Assembly: GCA_030146915.1 (NCBI GenBank) | Contig: JASLAT010000015.1 | Span: 1 to 64,000 of the forward strand | Reading direction: 5' to 3' | From: Tissierellales bacterium | Lineage (GTDB): Bacteria > Bacillota > Clostridia > Tissierellales > Tissierellaceae | Length of the DNA: 64,000 bases | Part shown: in pieces, positions 1-7,198 of the stretch | Numbering within the stretch: position 1 is the first letter of the stretch | Layout of the letters: every line of letters begins with the position of its first letter | Notes under the pieces: model-generated | Database searches by the model: none | What the model was told of the DNA's origin: nothing | Seen by the model: the letters and a program-made list of their open reading frames with translations, nothing else | Made by a program: the position numbers and the translations under genes

Positions 1-19
1 TGACCAATTAACAAAGACT

Positions 20-48
20 AGTATATTACATTTTTGTCATATTGTCAA
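20..48 (-). promoter_or_regulatory. sigma-A type promoter, downstream member of a tandem pair, reading leftward
   Basis: On the minus strand a perfect -35 TTGACA (plus 43-48) is followed after 17 bases by TATACT (plus 20-25). It points out of the left edge of the window, away from the TPR gene. It shares the 14-base stretch AAAAACAGTTGACA with the promoter 92 bases upstream. The driven gene lies outside the window. Confidence 0.7.
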
Positions 49-111
49 CTGTTTTTTTGAAATTCTTTTAGAAAGTTTTTTTGTTTCTTTCTTGTCTCAC
101 TGACCTTTTAT

Positions 112-140
112 ATAATAACATTTTTAAAATAAAGTGTCAA
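112..140 (-). promoter_or_regulatory. sigma-A type promoter, upstream member of a tandem pair, reading leftward
   Basis: On the minus strand TTGACA (plus 135-140) and TATTAT (plus 112-117) are separated by 17 bases. AT-rich sequence lies upstream. Together with the second copy at 20-48 this forms a closely spaced tandem of near-consensus promoters, as is common for rRNA or other strongly expressed stable-RNA operons in Firmicutes. The rRNA link is inference because the target is off the window. Confidence 0.65.
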
Positions 141-196
141 CTGTTTTTATATTTTTTTTATTATATCTAATTCCTTCATATATATAGCATAATTTA

Positions 197-1312
197 TTAA
201 ACAATAGACTCTATATAGTTTTTCATTTCTATAACATTATGATCTGTTGGATTTAGTTCATAAGCTTTAACAATATCATTATATGCTAAATCAATAACCT
301 GTTTTTGATAATAGGCCAAGCCTCTATTAAAATAAAGTTTATAACTTGATTTAATTTTAGATATACCACTATTATAAACTTTAATAGCTTCTTCTATTTT
401 TCCAAGTTTAAATAACTCTATTCCTAATTCGTTATAAACATCCTCTATATCATCATTTAATTCTAAAGCTATATAATACTCATCCACAGCTTTATCCCCT
501 TGATTTAATGCTGCATAAGTATTACCTATTAAATATCTAAGCTCCCACCACTTTTCATTATTAGGTAAAAGTTTTAAAAAACTATCTAAAGCATCTTCAA
601 ACCTATTATAAGATAAATAGGTTAATCCTGCTTCTAGTAATACTTGGTCATTTATTAAAGATATTTGCTCTCTAATCTCTTGTAGTCTTAGATCATCATT
701 GTCTAACTTTATATATTTTTCCCACATTAATTGAGATTTCAAGTATTGCTCATTAAATCTATAATGATACCCTAGCTTATAATATGATAATGCATACTTA
801 TCATCTATATCTAAGGTCTTCTCAAACTCTAAAGTTGATTCTTTTAAGAAAAGATCTCCAGACTTATAATTTTCTTTATTAAACATATCTTGCGCTATTC
901 TTTCTAAAGCCAATGCATAATTAAATTTACCTAAAAGATGCTTTGGATTGATAATATTAATTGCTCTAAAATAAAGATTTGCCCTATCGTAGTCTCCTTG
1001 ATCTAAAAATTGTATACCTTTAAAGAAAATATAATTTGGCATGTCCGGATTAAATTCTTCTATAATTTTAATATAATCATCAACGTATTCAAATTCACTA
1101 TCTATTGCTATCATACATATCATTCCATCTATTATGCTATCTAAACTTACCTCTTTCTTCATTACCCCAGTACTAATTCCTTCTGCCAATGTATCAGTAG
1201 CTATTGGCAAAGGTATATTCTTTACTGAATCTAAAACCTCTATATCAGCATAATCCTTTAATTCTATAAAGTTTATTTTATCGCTAAACTTAGCAAAATA
1301 TTTTTCTATCAT
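197..1312 (-). CDS. tetratricopeptide-repeat protein
   Basis: This 371-residue soluble protein has no signal peptide or membrane segment. From about residue 90 to the end it is made of helical pairs with TPR spacing. Typical signatures are the A/G-Y-F/L and N-P-x-H-x-L turns, for example INPKHLLGKFNYALAL near residue 119 and YNELGIELFKLGKIEEAI near 288. TPR arrays bind other proteins, so the likely role is as a scaffold; no enzyme motif is visible. The ATG start is preceded by AAAGGTG. It is the last gene of a three-gene operon, 12 bases after the membrane protein and behind the radical SAM gene. The partner and process are unknown. Confidence 0.85.
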   Translation of the reverse strand: MIEKYFAKFSDKINFIELKDYADIEVLDSVKNIPLPIATDTLAEGISTGVMKKEVSLDSIIDGMICMIAIDSEFEYVDDYIKIIEEFNPDMPNYIFFKGIQFLDQGDYDRANLYFRAINIINPKHLLGKFNYALALERIAQDMFNKENYKSGDLFLKESTLEFEKTLDIDDKYALSYYKLGYHYRFNEQYLKSQLMWEKYIKLDNDDLRLQEIREQISLINDQVLLEAGLTYLSYNRFEDALDSFLKLLPNNEKWWELRYLIGNTYAALNQGDKAVDEYYIALELNDDIEDVYNELGIELFKLGKIEEAIKVYNSGISKIKSSYKLYFNRGLAYYQKQVIDLAYNDIVKAYELNPTDHNVIEMKNYIESIV

Positions 1313-1324
1313 TCAATCACCTTT

Positions 1325-2047
1325 CTAAAACTTGCTCATAAAATCTCTTTTTCTCTTTGTACTAGTACTTAGTATTTTATACAAATATCCTCTATATATC
1401 ATAGAATATGAAAATAAAATCTGCCCTAATATCCACCTAACTTCAAGACCTTTCCCCAATGGTAATCTATTTTGGACTTTTAGAATTGATATATCATAGC
1501 TACCAGAAACCAAATAAGTTATTAAACCCAATATGATTACTGGAATAAACCAATATATATGATTTTCCTTTATAAAGCTAAAACTATAGCTTATAGAGTC
1601 AACTACATTTGAATATTGTTTTTGATATATAGTTTCTGGAAGAGCATTAATAAATATAAATATTAAAATATCTATTAAATATATTATACTAGGTGCTCTT
1701 AATAAATAAGTTATCATCCAATATACGACTAGCACACTATATACATTTCTCAAAAAAGCATCGAATCCATTCTTAAATATTTCCATATTTATTTTATTAT
1801 AAAAAATAATGTTATAAAGTAAGTATAAATAATTCGATACTATAGATGCAGAAATAAACCCAGAAATAATTCCTGCAATTATACTAAGCGGCCCACTAAA
1901 AGTTAAAAAAACTAAATTTGTTACAAATATATTTATAATACTATAAACTAAAGCTGTAAATATTATAGGCCAATTATCCAGCATACTTCTATTTGTTTTT
2001 CTAAAAACCTCTCTATTAACTCTCAATAAATCTTCTAAATAAGTCAC
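1325..2047 (-). CDS. multi-pass membrane protein of unknown function
   Basis: The 240-residue protein has about five or six hydrophobic segments, near residues 26-50, 52-85, 100-125, 125-140, 162-182 and a weaker C-terminal one. It ends in a basic tail rich in K and R, consistent with a cytoplasmic C-terminus. The start is GTG, and the gene overlaps the radical SAM gene by four bases (GTGA). A ribosome binding site AAGGGG sits inside the end of that upstream gene, so translation is probably coupled. The overall shape resembles small YesL- or DUF624-like membrane proteins, but I recognise no diagnostic motif. Its location between a radical SAM protein and a TPR protein gives no clear function. 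Confidence 0.8.
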   Translation of the reverse strand: MTYLEDLLRVNREVFRKTNRSMLDNWPIIFTALVYSIINIFVTNLVFLTFSGPLSIIAGIISGFISASIVSNYLYLLYNIIFYNKINMEIFKNGFDAFLRNVYSVLVVYWMITYLLRAPSIIYLIDILIFIFINALPETIYQKQYSNVVDSISYSFSFIKENHIYWFIPVIILGLITYLVSGSYDISILKVQNRLPLGKGLEVRWILGQILFSYSMIYRGYLYKILSTSTKRKRDFMSKF

Positions 2048-3825
2048 TTTATCAACCCCTTCACTATAGATGTTACATCTATTGACTTAGATGTTTTCAA
2101 TACTCCCTCTATATATATAGTTAATATATATGTATGTTTGTTTATATTTTCTTTCTGATTTATAACATACTGATTATCTCTAATCTTTAATACATCTATT
2201 TCAAATAATTCTAATCTGCAAATTTTTATTAAATCTCTAGTTTGATGGTATCTATAATCTTTTAATTCATTTGATAATAAGTTTTCATCTTTTAGAAGTT
2301 GATGTATTTGTGACCTGTGAATACCTATTGATAAACTTTTTAATTTACTTGGTAATTGTTGCCCTTTGTTATTTTCAATAAAATCTAATTTAAGCAATTC
2401 TTTATATATATCCATAGACTCTAAATTTTCAGCTTCACAAAATTCAACCAATATATCATATAACTTTCTTCTAGAATGCGATATTTTATGATAATTTTTA
2501 GACTCCCAAAATTTTGCTAGACTTTCATATAAGTTAAATGGACTTTTATACTTATTAGCTAATAAATATTCCATTGAATGTTTATATATTTCTCCATTAT
2601 AATAAATTTCAACCATCTCTTCTATTATTTTTAACTTCCTAATATCTGCATATCCAATAAAGTCGTTAAATAAAATTTCATATGGAGGTTTATTTACATA
2701 CTTAAACCCATAGTAATCTTCTAAAGCCCTTAATTGTGAACCTTTCAATAATTTTAAAAATCCAAGCTGTATTTTTTCTGGTCTTATATCATATACATCA
2801 TCAAATGATTTCGCAAAAGAATTATAATCTTCATATGGAAGACCTGCTATTAAATCTAAGTGTTGATGTATTCTTTTAAAACTCTTAATTTTCTTAGTAA
2901 CTTCTTTTAATTTCTTAAAGTCTGTCGTTCTTCCTACCGCTTCTATTGTTTTTGGATTAGTTGATTGTACACCTACTTCAAATTGGAAAAGACCTTCCTT
3001 TACATTTGATAAAAAACTTAACATTTCTTCATCTAGAAGATGTGCTGTAACTTCAAAATGAAAATTTATTCCTTCAGGATTTCTTTTCATAATATGATTC
3101 ATAATTTCCATAGCATATTGCTTATTAGCATTGAAAGTCCTATCGACAAACTTAACTTGTCTAACCTTAGCATCCATTAATAAAGTTAGCTCATTTTTCA
3201 CTCTCTCCAAATCAAAATATCTAACCCCTTTTATGGTAGATGACAAGCAAAATTTACAATTAAAAGGACATCCTCTTGAGCTTTCATAATATACTATTCT
3301 ATTTTTAAGCTCTTTTGTTACCCTATAATCATATGGTGACGGAATTGTATTTAAATCCCTTATTAAGGGTCTTTCTTTGTTTTTTATAACTACATTAAAA
3401 TCCCTATAAATTAAACCTTTTATATCACTATAGTCTTTCTTACTTAAATATTGATCTAAAAACTCCTTAAAGGTATATTCTCCTTCTCCATATATAATAA
3501 AATCTATATTTTGATTTTGCTTCATTAATTTATCTCCATCAAAAGTTACTTCCGGTCCTCCTAGTAAAATATCTAAATCAGGCATTATTATTTTTAATAT
3601 TTCTATAATTTCTAATGTTTCATTTAAATTCCATATATAGGTTGAGAATGCAACTATAGATGGTTTAAGTTTATATATCTCTGAAACTATATAATCAATA
3701 TTTTGATTAATAGTATATTCTTTTAACTCAGTATCTATTAGATCCTCTGCGTATCCTCTCAAATATCTTATTGATAAACACGAATGAACATATTTTGAGT
3801 TTAATGTTGTTAATAATAATTTCAT
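2044..3825 (-). CDS. B12-binding domain radical SAM protein (DUF4080 type)
   Basis: This 593-residue protein combines an N-terminal cobalamin-binding-like Rossmann region (about 1-140; motifs STYIWN and LLGGPEVT) with a radical SAM core. The core carries the cluster motif C186-x3-C190-x2-C193 inside SRGCPFNCKFC, a GEGE turn near 123, and the downstream FEVGVQS strand. The C-terminal region of about 200 residues matches the DUF4080 layout that I associate with this clostridial family. Such enzymes use a 4Fe-4S cluster, SAM and often B12 for methylation or rearrangement; the substrate here is unknown. The N-terminus lacks the classical DxHxxG B12 motif, so cobalamin binding is not certain. It is the first gene of a three-gene operon. 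The start is ATG after AGGAGTAG. Confidence 0.9.
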   Translation of the reverse strand: MKLLLTTLNSKYVHSCLSIRYLRGYAEDLIDTELKEYTINQNIDYIVSEIYKLKPSIVAFSTYIWNLNETLEIIEILKIIMPDLDILLGGPEVTFDGDKLMKQNQNIDFIIYGEGEYTFKEFLDQYLSKKDYSDIKGLIYRDFNVVIKNKERPLIRDLNTIPSPYDYRVTKELKNRIVYYESSRGCPFNCKFCLSSTIKGVRYFDLERVKNELTLLMDAKVRQVKFVDRTFNANKQYAMEIMNHIMKRNPEGINFHFEVTAHLLDEEMLSFLSNVKEGLFQFEVGVQSTNPKTIEAVGRTTDFKKLKEVTKKIKSFKRIHQHLDLIAGLPYEDYNSFAKSFDDVYDIRPEKIQLGFLKLLKGSQLRALEDYYGFKYVNKPPYEILFNDFIGYADIRKLKIIEEMVEIYYNGEIYKHSMEYLLANKYKSPFNLYESLAKFWESKNYHKISHSRRKLYDILVEFCEAENLESMDIYKELLKLDFIENNKGQQLPSKLKSLSIGIHRSQIHQLLKDENLLSNELKDYRYHQTRDLIKICRLELFEIDVLKIRDNQYVINQKENINKHTYILTIYIEGVLKTSKSIDVTSIVKGLIK

Positions 3826-3942
3826 TTATCTACTCCTTATATAATTAATCTATTATTTTGTCTTATTTATTGAAACTTTTCAGCTAATCCTATAAAATAG
3901 TATCTAGTCATTACTATACATATTTATGAAAGGGGCTATTTT

Positions 3943-4137
3943 ATGAGAGAATTTGATACTATAACAATTCAAGAAATGTCTAAAGATGACATGCTTATGA
4001 TTCTTGAAGCGTTAGAATATACTGGCAAACATAGTAAAATTGAAGATTTTATCCAACTAAAAGAAAGTATATTAGAAGAATTGGCATCACTTGCTGAAAT
4101 CGATAAAGATGAATTTCTTAGCTATTTAAGTGAGTAA
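3943..4137 (+). CDS. small acidic protein of unknown function
   Basis: This 64-residue protein, beginning MREFDTITIQEM, is acidic and predicted to be largely helical, with no membrane segment or cysteine. The start ATG has a strong ribosome binding site, AAAGGGG, eight bases upstream, which is the main reason to believe it is expressed. It is a lone plus-strand gene, divergent from the radical SAM operon and convergent with the argS operon. I do not recognise the family. Its length and composition would suit a small regulatory or anti-factor protein, but this is speculation. Confidence 0.7.
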   Translation: MREFDTITIQEMSKDDMLMILEALEYTGKHSKIEDFIQLKESILEELASLAEIDKDEFLSYLSE

Positions 4138-4202
4138 ATACTTTACCATATTCAATAATTGTATTCTATATTTTAATATAATGCAAAATCTTAGCTAGTA
4201 AG

Positions 4203-4230
4203 CAAAAAAGATATAGCTGAGCTATATCTT
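4203..4230 (-). terminator. intrinsic terminator of the argS operon
   Basis: A perfect 10-bp stem (AAGATATAGC at 4208-4217 pairing with 4221-4230) has a three-base loop. On the minus strand it is followed by a run of six T (plus 4204-4209). It lies 8 bases beyond the stop of the unknown gene that follows argS. Confidence 0.8.
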
Positions 4231-4237
4231 CTTGCCA

Positions 4238-5185
4238 TTATTTTTTAAATAGATAAAGTCCAGTTTTAGTTTGGACTAAAGAGGCTAATTGATTGTTTTT
4301 TTCATCCTTCTTTATTATCTTACAATTATTAAAGAGACTGTGAAAAAAACTTTCTCCCTGGTTGAATTGAAAGATATCCGGCATTATATAATCTTTTATA
4401 TAAAGACTTTCCGGACTTATCTTTCCTTCTCTCAGGTTCATCAAATAATTTGAAAAGTCAATATGCACTGGCTCTACCCTTGCTTCAGAGTCTTCTTCCA
4501 ATAATCTAGCAAAAACTTTAGCTTCTGTAGTAACCAGATTATTATTTTTCCCTTCTAATACTCCTATTAACTCTTCAATGGATAAACACTTACTTTTAAA
4601 AGTCGTAAAACTACTTAGTATATCCACCTTTATTTTTTCAAATTCTATCTTATATTTCATATCTAAACTATCTAAATTTACTCTATAATAACGTCCATAA
4701 TCATTAAAAAAATTATTTTGACTCATATTAATAACCTTATCTTTTACATTTTCATATATATCATCATATCCATTTAAGTAATAGTAAAATATATACATGA
4801 TAGTTAAGTTATATAAAATACTATTTAAATTACCTGTAGTAAAAATCATATTTTTTATTATCTCATCTTCAATTATAGCTAAATTCTTATTAGCTATTAA
4901 AATTGGAATTACTCTAAAAAATATAGAATCATCTTCTTTGAAATAATTATTTATGCTAATTTTTTTGATCTCCTTAAGATTACTATTATAAGTATTTCTA
5001 TAACTAGCCCATATATCTAACTCTTTAAGATATCTTTCATAATTTATCCTTACTCCAAAGCTATCTTGATCTGGAATTAATGATTTAACCACTATCATGG
5101 ACATTTCTGATTTATAGCTTCTAATAGTAGAGTTAACTGAATCCTCTTCTATTAGAATTTGATACAATTTATTTAAACTTTCCAT
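4238..5185 (-). CDS. unknown protein translationally linked to argS
   Basis: This 315-residue soluble protein is mostly helical, with no signal peptide, metal motif or nucleotide-binding motif that I can recognise. It begins three bases after the argS stop codon and has only a weak ribosome binding site, so its translation is probably coupled to argS. An intrinsic terminator follows it directly. No promoter is evident between the genes, so it should be controlled by the arginine T-box that governs argS. Residues 90-135 (FFRVIPILIANKN followed by TTGNLNSI and a hydrophobic helix) vaguely recall helical ADP-ribosylglycohydrolase-type proteins, but the catalytic acidic pairs are not seen. No function is assigned. 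Confidence 0.8.
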   Translation of the reverse strand: MESLNKLYQILIEEDSVNSTIRSYKSEMSMIVVKSLIPDQDSFGVRINYERYLKELDIWASYRNTYNSNLKEIKKISINNYFKEDDSIFFRVIPILIANKNLAIIEDEIIKNMIFTTGNLNSILYNLTIMYIFYYYLNGYDDIYENVKDKVINMSQNNFFNDYGRYYRVNLDSLDMKYKIEFEKIKVDILSSFTTFKSKCLSIEELIGVLEGKNNNLVTTEAKVFARLLEEDSEARVEPVHIDFSNYLMNLREGKISPESLYIKDYIMPDIFQFNQGESFFHSLFNNCKIIKKDEKNNQLASLVQTKTGLYLFKK

Positions 5186-5188
5186 ATT

Positions 5189-6895
5189 CTACATTCTTTC
5201 TGGTGCTTCTATTCCTAATAGCCCTAGTCCTACTTTTATTACCATTTTAGTTGCATAGGATAAAAGTAATCTAGCATCTTTTAATTTTTCATCTTCTGTA
5301 TTTATTATATTAGTGCTATTATAAAACTTATTATAAGCTTTTGCTATTTCTACTATTTTCCTAGTTATATAGAAAGGTTCATTCTTATTTTTAGCATCTA
5401 CTATTGTTTGTGGAAATCCATATATTTCTCTGACTATATTAATTTCATCATCTTCTTTTAATAATTCTAAGTCTATATTGTCTTTTAATTTAAAGTCTGC
5501 CCTATCTAATATAGATGAAATTCTAGCATGTGTATATTGCACATAAGGCCCTGTCTCACCTTCAAAACTTAATGTCCTATCCCAAGAAAAAACATAATCT
5601 TTAATTCTTTGATTAAATAACTCCTGGAATACAACCGCTCCTATTCCTACTTGTTTTGCAACCTCATCTTTATTTTCTAAATCTGGATTTCTTTTTTCAA
5701 TAATCTTTTTAGTACTTTCAACAGCTTTGTTTAAAACATCTTCTAAGTAAACAACTCTACCTTCTCTAGTAGATAATGTCCCATCTTCTAAACTAATCAT
5801 TCCAAAAGGAACATGTATACAGTCTTTTGCCCAGTCATGTCCCATTAACTCTATAACTTTAAAAAACGATTTAAAATGTAGGTTTTGTTCTGTTGCAACT
5901 ACATATATATTTTTATAAAAATCATATTCTTTTTTTCTATAAAAAGCTGCTGCTAAATCCCTTGTAGAATAAAGAGTTGATCCATCTGATTTTTTAACTA
6001 ATACAGGTGGCATATCATAGTCATCTAAACTCACCATAAAAGCTCCATCAGACTCTACTAACATATTTTTTTCTTCTAACTCTTCTATAACATCTTGCAT
6101 TTTATCTGAGTAGAATGACTCACCTGCATATGAATCAAATTTTATATTTAACATATCATATACTTTATTAAATTCTTTTAATGATATATCTCTTATCCAT
6201 TTCCAAAGATCTAAGGCATATTCATTTCCATTTTCTAATTCTTTAAACCAGTATCTGGCATCATCAAATAGACTTTCATCATCCTTTGCATCTTTATTGT
6301 ATTTAACATATATTTTAAGTAATTGATCTATTGGATTTTTTTCAACCTCTTCTTTTGATATATCATATTTTCTAATAGCAGCTATAAGCATCCCAAACTG
6401 TGTTCCATAATCTCCTAAATGATTTATAGATACAGTATCATATCCTAAAAAACTATATATATTATATAAAGCATGTCCTATAACCGTAGTTCTTATATGA
6501 CCAATATGAAAAGGTTTTGCAATGTTTGGTGAAGAAAATTCAACTATTACAGTTTTTCCTTCGCCCATATCAGATGACCCAAAACTATCTTTAGCTTCCA
6601 CTACAGCATTTAATGTTTCCTTTAATAGACTATTTTTATCTATATAAAAGTTTAAATATGGTCCTGCATTCTCTATTTTTTCAAAACTTTCACTAGCAGC
6701 TATTTCCTCTGCTAACTCCTGCGCTATAATTTGTGGAGATTTTTTATAAACTCCAGCTAGTCTGAAGGTTGGAAAAGCATAATCTCCCATATCTGGATTA
6801 GGTGGAGTTTCTATAGCATTATAGATATCATCCAAAGCTAACTCTTCTATATTTTCACTAAGTATCTTAGCTGCCTCTTTCTTAAAATTTAACAT
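5189..6895 (-). CDS. argS: arginyl-tRNA synthetase
   Basis: This cytoplasmic class I synthetase charges tRNA-Arg with arginine using ATP. The protein is 568 residues. It has the N-terminal Add-1 domain (about 1-105), the HIGH signature as PFHIGHIRTT, the catalytic fold with a YSTRDLAA segment, and a C-terminal anticodon-binding helical domain beginning near VQYTHAR. The KMSKS loop takes the divergent STREG form seen in many bacterial ArgRS. Two ATG codons are adjacent; the second is chosen because AGGAGG lies six bases before it. The open frame runs further upstream, but that part is the T-box leader, not protein. The unknown gene at 4238-5185 follows after three bases. Confidence 0.97.
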   Translation of the reverse strand: MLNFKKEAAKILSENIEELALDDIYNAIETPPNPDMGDYAFPTFRLAGVYKKSPQIIAQELAEEIAASESFEKIENAGPYLNFYIDKNSLLKETLNAVVEAKDSFGSSDMGEGKTVIVEFSSPNIAKPFHIGHIRTTVIGHALYNIYSFLGYDTVSINHLGDYGTQFGMLIAAIRKYDISKEEVEKNPIDQLLKIYVKYNKDAKDDESLFDDARYWFKELENGNEYALDLWKWIRDISLKEFNKVYDMLNIKFDSYAGESFYSDKMQDVIEELEEKNMLVESDGAFMVSLDDYDMPPVLVKKSDGSTLYSTRDLAAAFYRKKEYDFYKNIYVVATEQNLHFKSFFKVIELMGHDWAKDCIHVPFGMISLEDGTLSTREGRVVYLEDVLNKAVESTKKIIEKRNPDLENKDEVAKQVGIGAVVFQELFNQRIKDYVFSWDRTLSFEGETGPYVQYTHARISSILDRADFKLKDNIDLELLKEDDEINIVREIYGFPQTIVDAKNKNEPFYITRKIVEIAKAYNKFYNSTNIINTEDEKLKDARLLLSYATKMVIKVGLGLLGIEAPERM

Positions 6896-6911
6896 CATAT
6901 CCCTCCTTAAA

Positions 6912-7150
6912 ATAAAAAAGCTTCCATCTCTTATAAGAGACGAAAGCTTCCGTGTTACCACTCTTGTTGATAGCATCTGCTACCCACTCTATAGTTTTAT
7001 GGCTACTAGCCTAATATCTTTCTATTTAAGATACATTCTCCGGAGCTCTATTCATCTAAACTTAATTTATCGGCTTTCAGCTACCCGACTTGCAGAAAAT
7101 TAGTTTTTAAACTACTTGTTCCTTCAAAGAATTTAATATTCACTTATTAT
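6912..7150 (-). ncRNA. T-box riboswitch leader of argS
   Basis: On the minus strand the leader contains the T-box core AGAGTGGTAACACGG (plus 6950-6964). A terminator stem built from AAGCTT/CTCTTATAAGAG arms and a T-run follows, ending just before the argS ribosome binding site. The 5' end has the stem I entry GGAACAAGTAG. Near plus 7013-7024 the order GAA-AGA-T occurs where the specifier loop is expected, and AGA is an arginine codon. T-boxes sense uncharged tRNA and permit read-through. The core is less canonical than in thrS and valS. Confidence 0.85.
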
Positions 7151-7156
7151 TGATTA

Positions 7157-7185
7157 ATTCTACACCAAAATTTAATTTAAATCAA
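7157..7185 (-). promoter_or_regulatory. promoter of the argS T-box transcript
   Basis: TTGATT (plus 7180-7185) and TAGAAT (plus 7157-7162) on the minus strand are separated by 17 bases. They sit between the end of mutS2 and the T-box leader. Confidence 0.6.
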
Positions 7186-7198
7186 GTATATTTTAGAT

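Noticed and set aside
6896..6976. N-terminal extension of argS
   Set aside because: The frame is open through the T-box core and terminator, so it is regulatory RNA, not protein. The same holds for the valS extension at 34921-34995.
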